Below are positions 46,617-53,463 of a stretch of DNA of 64,000 nt, one piece after another. The DNA lies in assembly GCF_022968825.1 (NCBI RefSeq), contig NZ_JALHKS010000007.1:1-64000 (forward strand). Reading direction: 5' to 3'. Below the pieces are notes generated by a model. That model made no database searches. It was not told the origin of the DNA and was given only the letters and a program-made list of their open reading frames with translations. The DNA is from Chryseobacterium salipaludis (GTDB lineage Bacteria > Bacteroidota > Bacteroidia > Flavobacteriales > Weeksellaceae). How positions within the stretch are numbered: the first letter of the stretch is position 1; every line of letters starts with the position of its first letter. The translations under genes and the position numbers were made by a program.

Positions 46617-47322
46617 GCCCACGCCCATGGCGAGGGCATCAACTGTTTATCCTGCGATGTATTTGAAATTTCCAGATTTCTGTTTGCAGAACAAAAGCTA
46701 ACGCTTCGTTTTATCGGTAAATTTGAAATGCAAATATATATAATTTAAAGCAGTATAGCCATTAGCTATTAATCTAATAGTTTACTGTTTAAAACATGGT
46801 AAAGGTTGTTTATGATTGGTTTTTAGAGACTCCAGTGCTAGGGCCAGTTGAGATTTTTTCTGACTTTTATTTCAAGCATATTGTAAAAAGAATTCACCTT
46901 TGGTACCTAGGATCTATGGTAAGTGTTATCGTAAGAGCACCAATAAAAAATGACGACCTTTTCATCTGCAAAACGACCCGCCCCTTCTATATCATAGCTT
47001 CTAGTTTGCAATTCCAAACTCGATTTTACGCACGTGTCAAATGGAACTTAAAAATGATTTCTGTAGTTTCAATGTGAAGCCAATTAGCTTTCTTAAAATA
47101 TGTAGCTATGAGGCTGGCTGGCCTTATTAGATTTATAGTTTGGTAGGGAAGAAGAGTTTAATATGGATCTCCGCTTCCGATTGTTGGGCTCACTATACAA
47201 ATACCAATAGGCTGCTCCAGCATTTACCTTAGTCCATCGTTTTCTTATTAAATGCGATTGAATCAAAAATGACAAGCCTTATATTAATATAAAGAATGCT
47301 TCAGTTAAGACTCTATTATATT
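46617..47322. other. Degraded region without a supported gene
   Basis: About 700 bp between the methylase relic and the primase gene. A 93-codon frame at 46796-47077 (+) has no recognisable features. The phrase CAGTATAGCC occurs twice (about 46608 and 46751), possibly a short duplication. No RNA structure was recognised. Confidence 0.35.
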
Positions 47323-48225
47323 TTATGGTGTATTTCCTTTGAAAACTGCTCGAATTACCTCATCTGCTAAATCCCATCCTTTATCCTTCTCTGGGCTTTC
47401 CATAATTTGAGATACTTGAATGACAAGGCCATGTTGTCGCAATGAATCTGCAGTGCTTTTCCAAAGTTCAAATTCACCATTATCCGGATATGCCGTAACT
47501 GTTCTACCTTTTAAAGGTCGTAACATATTAAGATTAAAATTACTTTTACCGCCGGTGGCTAAATATATAACACTATCATCCACGAGAGACATTATAAATG
47601 CTGTTTTTTCGCTTTCAACTATAGCAATATCTTTGTCCATATCACTGGTGATGAGGTGGAGCCCAAACAGGCATTGTTGAAGGTTGAAGTTTTGCGTTTC
47701 TAAAAAACTGTGTACCCAAATAGCATCCGTTGTTACTTGAGGATATTTAAGTCGTTTTCCCGTTGTAGAATCGTACTTAATTATTTTTCCTGCTCGAACG
47801 TTGTTTATTCTGTCCTGCTGCCAGAAAACGGTGCTTTTACCGCCTAACTTACTTGACGTTCCAACACCGTATGTCTGCGCATGCCTCTCAACGTCTTTTT
47901 TAGGAAATACTTTTTTGCAGAATAAGATGAGATTGTTGTTACCGTAATTTCTCAGAGTGGTATCAACGGTTTCTCTAGAATGAAAACTCGGGACTTCCGG
48001 AAGTTTATAGAGTTTACTGTCAAAACTTGTCCTGTCATTTTTACCAAAGAACGCTCTGCAGCAAGAATGGCAATAGCCAGTGTTAGGATCATATTTGTCT
48101 GGGGCAAATTTGCCATCATTATTGGATTTTCCGCACGGGCAGGTCTGCGCCAGTATGCGACGTTTTCCCCTTGAAAATGCGAATTTTTTTTGCATTTCTT
48201 TCTGAATTATTTGCTGAATATTCAC
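47323..48225 (-). CDS. Toprim/primase-like protein with N-terminal zinc finger (DUF6371-like)
   Basis: 300 residues. The N-terminus has a zinc-ribbon Cys pattern (CPCG, then CHSCC), as in DNA primases and DUF6371 proteins. The C-terminal half shows toprim features: DIAIVESEKTAFIMSL (Glu motif) and VTAYPDNGEFELW (D-x-D-like acidic motif reduced to DNGE). Such proteins accompany RepA-like ATPases on Bacteroidota mobile elements and probably prime replication of the excised form. The start codon lies inside a 7-bp inverted repeat. Confidence 0.75.
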   Translation of the reverse strand: MNIQQIIQKEMQKKFAFSRGKRRILAQTCPCGKSNNDGKFAPDKYDPNTGYCHSCCRAFFGKNDRTSFDSKLYKLPEVPSFHSRETVDTTLRNYGNNNLILFCKKVFPKKDVERHAQTYGVGTSSKLGGKSTVFWQQDRINNVRAGKIIKYDSTTGKRLKYPQVTTDAIWVHSFLETQNFNLQQCLFGLHLITSDMDKDIAIVESEKTAFIMSLVDDSVIYLATGGKSNFNLNMLRPLKGRTVTAYPDNGEFELWKSTADSLRQHGLVIQVSQIMESPEKDKGWDLADEVIRAVFKGNTP

Positions 48226-48242
48226 ATTGAATAAAATGTGAA
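48221..48242. promoter_or_regulatory. Inverted repeat overlapping the primase start codon
   Basis: TTCACAT and ATGTGAA are separated by eight bases. The primase start codon (48223-48225, minus strand) lies in the left arm, so a bound protein or hairpin here would affect translation or transcription. Confidence 0.5.
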
Positions 48243-48283
48243 CAAATTATTGATTATAAGAGTAATACGATTATAAAAGTGAA

Positions 48284-48323
48284 TATTCATTCATTCACGC
48301 CCTAGGGGGTGAATGAATGAATA
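48284..48323. repeat. 40-nt near-perfect palindrome, candidate origin or operator
   Basis: TATTCATTCATTCAC and its exact reverse complement GTGAATGAATGAATA flank a centre GCCCTAGGGG (itself CCCTAGGG palindromic). It lies 8 bp beyond the stop of the RepA-like ATPase gene and 58 bp upstream of the primase start, in a 106-bp gap rich in TTCAC/GTGAA. Confidence 0.7.
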
Positions 48324-48331
48324 ATTTTAAA

Positions 48332-49318
48332 TCATGTTTTATTCTTCGATAAAATCCGGCTCACTTTAGATTGGTTCGTTCCTAGCTTTTCTGCGATTGC
48401 TGTCTGACTTATGCCAGTTTGAGCAAGCTCCAGCACTTCATATTCAAGTTCTATTTGCTTAGTGTTGCCTGCGGCGCCTAGATGTTCAAAACTTACACGT
48501 CCACCTGTTGCAGAGAAATAAAAATTATCATTCATTTCCAGTACAATACTACTTTCCTTAAACTCCCGTGGCAGATAGTTGCCTTTGACAATGCAAAAAT
48601 GTCTTTGGGAGTTCTTATGCCTGTCAGGCCGAAGTTCAACTACCAGTCTCATCTTACTTTCGAAACCTTGCGAGCCCAGTAAATTGTGTTTGCTGGGTGC
48701 AAATTCATCTGTGCGTTTTCCGGTATGATGTAATACAATAACAAGGCACTGATACTTCTGAGCGAGTTGACTATAATCATTTAGAAAACTACGTACTTGG
48801 TTGCTCTCGTTCATGGATCTGCCATAAAGATCTCCAAATGTATCTAAAACAATCAAGTCTGTGGGCTCGGACTGGAGTTCCAATTCTAATCTTTCTAAAA
48901 GGTTCTCGGTCTCCGTTATAAATTTTAATCCCCTGTATTCGGAAGCTGGCAGTTTATACTCGTTGTTCAGTTTTTGTAACAAAAACGCCAAACTTTCAGC
49001 AGAATCTTCCGAACTTACATAAATTGCTCTGTTATGCTGAGCGTTTATATTCATTCCGATGAAACTTTTCTGGCCAAGTACTACAGATACCGCAAAATGG
49101 CGTACTAATGAACTTTTACCTACGTCAGAACTTCCTGCAAAACCAATAAGTCCTACTTTTGGAAATATCGGCTCTAATAGAGTCGGGATTTCACTTACAT
49201 CCATCTTAATTAATTCCTCGGCCGAAATAGTCTTTGCTTTAATCTCGTTCCTATAATGCTCAGCAATCGCCGTCCGATCTTCTTTCACTGACTGCATAAC
49301 ACCTTTTATATCCAACAT
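48332..49318 (-). CDS. RepA-like AAA+/RecA-fold ATPase with C-terminal helix-turn-helix
   Basis: 328 residues. Walker A GSSDVGKSSLVRHF (about residues 61-74), Walker B LIVLDTFGDLYG, and LVIVLHHTGKR fit the RepA/KaiC-like hexameric helicase group used by plasmids and integrative elements. The last ~45 residues form a resolvase-type helix-turn-helix (GISQTAIAEKLGTNQSKVSR). It probably unwinds DNA at an origin together with the primase downstream. The HTH might recognise the adjacent palindrome; this is inference. Confidence 0.82.
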   Translation of the reverse strand: MLDIKGVMQSVKEDRTAIAEHYRNEIKAKTISAEELIKMDVSEIPTLLEPIFPKVGLIGFAGSSDVGKSSLVRHFAVSVVLGQKSFIGMNINAQHNRAIYVSSEDSAESLAFLLQKLNNEYKLPASEYRGLKFITETENLLERLELELQSEPTDLIVLDTFGDLYGRSMNESNQVRSFLNDYSQLAQKYQCLVIVLHHTGKRTDEFAPSKHNLLGSQGFESKMRLVVELRPDRHKNSQRHFCIVKGNYLPREFKESSIVLEMNDNFYFSATGGRVSFEHLGAAGNTKQIELEYEVLELAQTGISQTAIAEKLGTNQSKVSRILSKNKT

Positions 49319-49371
49319 AATGCTACGTTTTTTAGGTTGTTAAACATTATTAAGACGGTGTAAAAAGAAGC

Positions 49372-49402
49372 TTCGTGAAATAGTAAGTATTCACTATATT
49401 TG
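49372..49402 (+). promoter_or_regulatory. Candidate plus-strand promoter upstream of a short transcript
   Basis: TTCG at 49372-49375, a 19-bp spacer, and TATATTTG at 49395-49402 come close to the Bacteroidota consensus TTTG-N19-TAnnTTTG. It points opposite to the surrounding genes. Confidence 0.5.
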
Positions 49403-49408
49403 CAGGTC

Positions 49409-49469
49409 TTATACTCATTTACTAATACGGCTCCTACGCACTGCAATGCTTGGGGCTTTTTATTTTCCA
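49409..49469 (+). ncRNA. Putative small RNA opposite the 3' end of the HTH gene
   Basis: After the promoter at 49372-49402, about 25 unstructured bases are followed by a hairpin GCTCC...GGGGC (one G-T pair) enclosing GCA...TGC, and TTTTTATTTT. This is a promoter-to-terminator unit of about 60 bases with no open frame. Its terminator overlaps the stop codon of the HTH gene on the other strand, so antisense pairing with that mRNA end is possible. Confidence 0.4.
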
Positions 49470-49750
49470 TTAGTCAGCGGTATTAAAAGTTTTAAAAGAT
49501 CTGAGCGCTTGAAAAACTTTCGCCCTTCGATGCCGTAGCTTTTTACCGTGCCTTTTTTCTCCCAGTTCCACAAGGTGGTTCGGTTAATGTCAAGTAGCTC
49601 GCACACTTCCTTGACTGATAAAATTTCTTTAAGATTGTCGTTCGCCGGATTGGTTGGCTTTGCTTGTGTTGCAGTTAAAATCTGCGCAGTTAATACCAGT
49701 AATGCATCTAGAGCTTCTGGTATCTCATTGAAAGATACTTTTTTCTTCAT
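49460..49750 (-). CDS. Excisionase-like helix-turn-helix protein
   Basis: 96 residues. The C-terminal half (LKEILSVKEVCELLDINRTT, LWNWEKKGTVKSYGIEGRKF) is the MerR-like winged helix of the HTH_17 type that typifies excisionases and control proteins of Bacteroidota integrative elements. The N-terminal ~45 residues form a helix (EIPEALDALLVLTAQILTAT). It is placed between the integrase and the RepA-like ATPase, as in other elements. A role as directionality factor or operon activator is likely. Confidence 0.78.
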   Translation of the reverse strand: MKKKVSFNEIPEALDALLVLTAQILTATQAKPTNPANDNLKEILSVKEVCELLDINRTTLWNWEKKGTVKSYGIEGRKFFKRSDLLKLLIPLTNGK

Positions 49751-49781
49751 TTTGAAAATTTAAGTTTGATATTAACCCAAC

Positions 49782-49812
49782 TTTCTAAGTACAAACAAAA
49801 AGAGTAGCTTTG
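49782..49812 (+). promoter_or_regulatory. Promoter of a putative small RNA
   Basis: TTTC (49782-49785), exactly 19 bp, TAGCTTTG (49805-49812): one mismatch from TTTG-N19-TAnnTTTG. It is the best promoter match in the mobility module and drives the plus strand. Confidence 0.65.
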
Positions 49813-49817
49813 TAATT

Positions 49818-49888
49818 ACATTAGGCCGTGCAAAGTTTAATGTAACCTACTCTGTTTTGCTCGATCTTTTCTGGTCGGGCATTTTTTT
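49818..49888 (+). ncRNA. Putative small RNA with two hairpins between integrase and HTH genes
   Basis: Downstream of the promoter at 49782-49812, a stem TTACATTA/TAATGTAA (49816-49823 with 49838-49845) is followed by a short linker. A nine-pair terminator hairpin TGCTCGATC/GGTCGGGCA (49858-49881, two G-T pairs) with seven Ts ends it. There is no open frame. The RNA would be about 70 bases and reads against the integrase-HTH-ATPase genes, so a role in controlling excision or copy number is plausible. The first stem begins close to the likely transcription start. Confidence 0.55.
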
Positions 49889-50046
49889 GTAAAATAATTT
49901 TTTTAATGGTTCATTTTTATGGTATAAAATATATAGTGTTGTGTCCTTCTGTGTTTGTTTCTGTTGATTCAAAAATAGACCCTTTAACGTATCATTCCAA
50001 ATTTACAACTACGGATAAGTTAGGTTTTGACATCAAAATTTCGCAT

Positions 50047-50098
50047 AAAAAAAACAAAATCGTACCTAGAGTATGCTCTGGGTATGATTTTGCTTTTT
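50047..50098. terminator. Integrase terminator (bidirectional)
   Basis: CAAAATC-G-TACC (50055-50066) pairs with GGTA-T-GATTTTG (50081-50092). The minus-strand reading has a run of seven Ts, 30-70 bases after the integrase stop. Confidence 0.75.
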
Positions 50099-50123
50099 AT
50101 AAATTGTTAGTAACTTTTTTAAA

Positions 50124-51410
50124 TTATTCTATTCCGGCATTTTTATAATCAGCTCTAAGCAGCTCAGCTTTCGTAATAGCTCCCATTTTATCGTAAAGTT
50201 GGACCATTGACGAATGGCTGTGCCCAGAAATTTGCTTTATTTTTTCATAGTCAATCTGCCGCAGGAAATTTGAAATAAAACTTCTTCGCCCAATATGTGA
50301 AGAGATAAGTTGAAATTTAGGAAAGTACCCAATTTGATTTCGGTAAACAGTTCTGCCATTTATTTCGGTTTTTTGTCTTCGTCGTGAGCCGTGGATTATT
50401 TCTGTCAAGCCAGCCTTTTCACACACCTCTTTTATGTATTCGTTAAACTTCTGTTCCGAAATAGCCCGCGGGAAATTACCGTTTCGCTTATTTAAGATTT
50501 TGGCGACCTCGTTAAAAAGTGGGATTGTAATTTCTTTCTTGCCTTTATTTTGGATTATAGTAATGAATTGCTCCCCATTTACCTCTGTGATTTTATCCGG
50601 TGTAAACTGCATTAAATCACTAACTCTTTGAGCTGTCCAGCAGCATATCAATAGCCAGTCTCGAGCGTTGTCAAGTGACTCCTTCTCAAAATTAACCGCT
50701 TTTATGAGGTCTAGCTCTGCTAAGGAAAGGTAAGGATCTTCATATTTTTGCTCTTTTGGAGTGGGGAATTCTCTAGCTAATTCCCATGTCTGCGGATCTA
50801 TAGATACAGTTAGTCCTTTGTCTTTTGCGTATTTCCAGAAGTCCCGAATATTCCCTAAAGTTTTTCTTACATAGGACATCTGATGCCCGTTTTCTTTCAT
50901 ATAGGAGGCAAAATTCTTTTTAAAGCTGTCATCAATATCACTCATTCTTAGCTTCGGGTATAACTTATTAACTAAGTTGCCGGTGCGCCGATACGCTTTA
51001 ACAGTGCCATCTGCTAGCCAATGCTTCGACGTAAAGTAATACTCTAGGAATCCATTAAAATCTGTGGCAATCTCCAAGGTTTTAGCCTTCTTTCCGTTTA
51101 AGGCGCTAATAAAATCTACTATTCTCTGCTCACTCAGGCTATCACTTTCCTTTAGCTCATTTAGGTAGCTTTCGACCTTATTTTGATATTCTAACAGTTC
51201 AGCATTAATCTTTTCTCTCTCTAATAGTTCAGCCTTAGCTGCGGCTAATCTGCCTCTGGTGACTATGAGCTTGTTGTCTTTCTGATCCCACTCATCTACA
51301 TGCACCACGAACTTAGTTGCTTTCTGTACAGTAAAAGAAGTTCCGGATGTTACAGATATGTAAATCTTTTTTTTCTCCTTGGTTCCTCGTAAGTAGTAAA
51401 ATGAAGCCAT
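50124..51410 (-). CDS. Tyrosine site-specific integrase of the ssrA island
   Basis: 428 residues in the usual three parts: N-terminal arm-binding domain (MASFYYLRGTKEKKKIYISV), SAM-like core-binding domain (FNGFLEYYFTSKHWLADGTV), and catalytic domain with Arg (TAQRVSDLM), His-x-x-Arg (SSHIGRRSF), His (SGHSHSS) and Tyr (VQLYDKM). It lies 214 bp from the tmRNA 3' end, which is the attachment site. It should catalyse integration at, and with the HTH protein excision from, ssrA. Four TTACAA/TTGTAA motifs lie upstream of its start. Confidence 0.93.
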   Translation of the reverse strand: MASFYYLRGTKEKKKIYISVTSGTSFTVQKATKFVVHVDEWDQKDNKLIVTRGRLAAAKAELLEREKINAELLEYQNKVESYLNELKESDSLSEQRIVDFISALNGKKAKTLEIATDFNGFLEYYFTSKHWLADGTVKAYRRTGNLVNKLYPKLRMSDIDDSFKKNFASYMKENGHQMSYVRKTLGNIRDFWKYAKDKGLTVSIDPQTWELAREFPTPKEQKYEDPYLSLAELDLIKAVNFEKESLDNARDWLLICCWTAQRVSDLMQFTPDKITEVNGEQFITIIQNKGKKEITIPLFNEVAKILNKRNGNFPRAISEQKFNEYIKEVCEKAGLTEIIHGSRRRQKTEINGRTVYRNQIGYFPKFQLISSHIGRRSFISNFLRQIDYEKIKQISGHSHSSMVQLYDKMGAITKAELLRADYKNAGIE

Positions 51411-51428
51411 TCTATTGCATTTGTTTTT

Positions 51429-51496
51429 ATTGTTACAAATGTAGGAATTAAAACATTACAAGCTATTTCTTTGTAATAAGATTTTGTAATAATACG
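51429..51496. repeat. Right-end arm-site-like repeats
   Basis: TTACAA (51433), TTACAA (51456) and the pair TTGTAATAAG / TGTAATAATACG (51471-51496). The pair repeats the left-end arrangement at 12924-12949 with equal spacing. The cluster lies between the integrase start and the attachment core. Confidence 0.65.
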
Positions 51497-51587
51497 ATAA
51501 ACCCAATTGAACAAATTTAAACATTAAACATCAATAGAAGCCCTTGCTGAAAGGCGTTTAGTTGTTTAATTGGTGAAGAATGGGTAA

Positions 51588-51615
51588 TAAAAAAGGCACT
51601 CGGGAAAGTGCCTTT
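51588..51615 (-). terminator. Island-supplied ssrA terminator
   Basis: AAAGGCACT and AGTGCCTTT form a hairpin around CGGGAA, with a T-run on the minus strand. It lies just after the tmRNA 3' end and inside the island border, so the island seems to restore termination after separating tmRNA from its own terminator. Confidence 0.75.
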
Positions 51616-51623
51616 GTTGTGTG

Positions 51624-51642
51624 GGTGGTGGAGTTGGAGGGA
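51624..51642. repeat. Right attachment site within the tmRNA 3' end
   Basis: GGTGGTGGAGTTGGAGGGA, identical to 12866-12884. It includes the CCA end, acceptor strand and one side of the T stem of tmRNA. Confidence 0.9.
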
Positions 51643-52025
51643 TTCGAACCCTCGTCCAAACAAGCAATACATAAGCTTTCTACATGCTTATTCTGTACTT
51701 GATTTTCGTCGGCAAACAGAGTACAGACACCCAATCTGCCGCTTAGCTTCTGAAATTTTCGTTCCCGGGCCAAAGCCTCCCGGGACTTATTTCTGCATTT
51801 CTATGCCCCCGGATCAAACGTCGCAGAACAGAACGTTTGGGAGACATCTTGCTTCCTTACTATACTTCGGGAAAGCGCAAAATCCTACTGTGATTCAGAT
51901 TATGCTGCAAGAGCGAACTCTTCGTTGCCAGTTAAAAATGCGTAGCAAGGGATTTAAGAGATCGCGCTACGGTTCTCTGCATGCTTACTTACCTATTGGT
52001 CTTGCTGTCGAAACCAGTCAACCCC
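51626..52025 (-). ncRNA. ssrA: tmRNA (transfer-messenger RNA)
   Basis: The 400-base RNA rescues stalled ribosomes. The 5' end GGGGTTG (at 52025) pairs with CAACTCC before the encoded ACCA 3' end, and the T arm reads GAGGG-TTCGAAT-CCCTC. The tag frame lies at 51900-51929 and encodes GNEEFALAA followed by TAA, ending in the LAA degradation signal. Downstream it runs into island DNA, which supplies a new terminator. The gene stays complete after insertion because the island carries the matching 3' end. Confidence 0.95.
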
Positions 52026-52127
52026 AATTGATTAGCCTGCAAATATACAAAAATGATGCTAATAATGAAAATTTCCACGCCGCCTCACCAAAAAAATATC
52101 GCCAATTTCTGCCAGTATTTTTCTTTC

Positions 52128-52370
52128 TTCTTTTCCCTTTCCTCTCAATGTCTATCATCTCCCCTCTAATTTCTAAATTCTAACACTCTAATTTCTGCTG
52201 TACAGATGCTCCACTTAAAATCTAAGCTTCTGTTATTTAAATTCTAACGCTAGCTGACAAGTCGGAGCCATCTAAAATTTATAATTTAAAATTTAAAATT
52301 GCGGCAAACTTTCCTCTTTTCTCTCAAAATCTTTTATTTCCCCTCTAACTTCTAACCCTCTGACTTCTAT
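52128..52370. repeat. Degenerate CT-rich intergenic repeats
   Basis: Imperfect runs such as CTCTAATTTCTAAATTCTAAC, CCCCTCTAACTTCTAACC and AATTTAAAATTTAAAATT. The same TCTAACTTC-like unit recurs at 59219-59335. No open frame or promoter is recognised here. Confidence 0.5.
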
Positions 52371-52373
52371 AAC

Positions 52374-52510
52374 AAGGGCGTGCCGCTCAGTCGCCCCTTC
52401 CGCCCGCACTGCCGCGCGGCCTCCAGGCGCTCCTTCCCGTCGGGCTTTTCGTTGCAAGTCCTCGCTCGTGCCTCGCTGCGGGCTTTCCACTGCAATCCCT
52501 CACGCGGAAA
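52374..52510. repeat. GC-rich dispersed intergenic element
   Basis: A block strikingly GC-rich for this genome, from CAAGGGCGTGCC through CGGGCTTTTCGTTGCAAGTC and CGCTGCGGGCTTTCCACTGC to CCCTCACGCGG. It codes for nothing recognisable. Blocks with the phrases 'CGGGCTTTcc.TGCAATCC' recur between genes in many Bacteroidota genomes (from general knowledge), and a related block occurs here at 61385-61475. Confidence 0.55.
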
Positions 52511-52665
52511 ACCGGCTCTCTTTGGGCGATTTTAACAATAATTCAACAGCCGTTTTCCAAATAAATCATAAAAGCGGTTAAGGATGGTTAAACTTCTGCT
52601 GGGAATAACCCGCAGCGCATCAACGATTATCGTTATCGGTTAATTTTACCTGAAAACAAAAGCGT

Positions 52666-53463
52666 ATGATCATACATCGACTCCTGCTCCTTTTCCTCCT
52701 TTATTTATCCGGGCTGCTGTCTTCCCAGCAGTACGCCATCGGGAAGGTAAGCTCCGAAAGCGACCGCGAGATCGCCGGTGCCATCGTTTTCAATATGCGC
52801 ACCGATCAATCGACACCCACCGATCAGTACGGCAATTTCGCCGTCGCCGCACGGCCGGGCGATCAACTGCGCATCGTTAAAAAAGGCTTCGAGCGTTTTA
52901 CTCTCACTTTGAATAACCAGCATTTCACGAAGTCGGTAAATATAACGCTGATTCAGGCTGCGCATGACATCGAGGAAGTAAAACTCACCTTCCGGCCCAC
53001 GGGCGACCTGAAGAAAGACAGCAAAGCACTCGATCAGTCTCCCCGGAAAGTAGCGCTCAACAATTACATTAGTGGGTATATGCGGCAACCGGTGACGGAA
53101 GTGCTGCCCACCCTGAAAACACCGTCTCTTTTTGAACAACCCAAATACTCGGGCGGCGTTGATGTTTTTGCGGCGATCGGCCTGGTGGCGAAATTAATTA
53201 AGAAAAACAGCGAACCTGCGATCACCAAAGCTAACTACGCGGAAACCCAGCAGTTCTTCCGTAGTATTAAAAATGAAGTGGACCTCAGCTTTTACTATAA
53301 AGCCGGCTGGACCGAGGAAGATATCGATCGTTTCCTGATTTACGCCGATCAGTACGCAAAATTGGCCATGCGCTACCGCAAAAATTTCAATGCTGCCGTG
53401 ATTGACCGTGAACTGCGTATTGCCTATAAAGAATACGTGAAAACACATCGAATCGGTTCCTGA
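52666..53463 (+). CDS. Secreted carboxypeptidase-regulatory-like domain protein (first of a pair)
   Basis: 265 residues with a signal peptide (LLLLFLLYLSGLLSSQ), a carboxypeptidase-regulatory-like beta domain at about residues 25-105 (GAIVFNMRTDQSTPTDQYGNF), then a helical C-terminal region without known motifs (EVKLTFRPTGDLKKDSK). The stop TGA shares its last base with the next start (TGATG), so the two genes are coupled. The second protein has the same layout (EVKVAYKLVGDLKEDVK), indicating a tandem duplication. The role is unknown, probably in the cell envelope. Confidence 0.7.
   Translation: MIIHRLLLLFLLYLSGLLSSQQYAIGKVSSESDREIAGAIVFNMRTDQSTPTDQYGNFAVAARPGDQLRIVKKGFERFTLTLNNQHFTKSVNITLIQAAHDIEEVKLTFRPTGDLKKDSKALDQSPRKVALNNYISGYMRQPVTEVLPTLKTPSLFEQPKYSGGVDVFAAIGLVAKLIKKNSEPAITKANYAETQQFFRSIKNEVDLSFYYKAGWTEEDIDRFLIYADQYAKLAMRYRKNFNAAVIDRELRIAYKEYVKTHRIGS

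Larger units (their letters stand above)
12866..51642. mobile_element. 38.7-kb genomic island integrated in ssrA
   Basis: The borders are the 19-bp direct repeats at 12866-12884 and 51624-51642. A tyrosine integrase gene lies 214 bp from the right repeat, and matching 26-bp arm-like repeats lie inside both ends (12924-12949 and 51471-51496). The cargo is a type I restriction system, copper and zinc/cadmium-type resistance operons, and a primase/ATPase/HTH mobility module. No relaxase, coupling protein or conjugation genes were seen, so self-transfer is unlikely from what is visible. Confidence 0.88.

Noticed and set aside
46796-47077. 93-codon plus-strand frame in the degraded region
   Set aside because: No family, no convincing ribosome-binding context, surrounded by relics; chance open frame is more likely.
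49906-50148. 80-codon plus-strand frame after the small RNA terminator
   Set aside because: It runs through the integrase terminator hairpin and into the integrase 3' end and has no recognisable feature.
12885-51623. A self-transmissible conjugative element
   Set aside because: No relaxase, coupling protein or Tra genes could be recognised; only integration and replication-like functions are visible.
51608-52183. 191-codon open frame on the plus strand opposite tmRNA
   Set aside because: It lies entirely antisense to a clearly structured tmRNA and in flanking low-complexity DNA; codons are constrained by the RNA, and no protein motif is present.
52293-52490. 65-codon minus-strand frame in the GC-rich element
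   Set aside because: GC-rich repeats rarely contain stop codons; the product is of low complexity and the block looks like a non-coding repeat.
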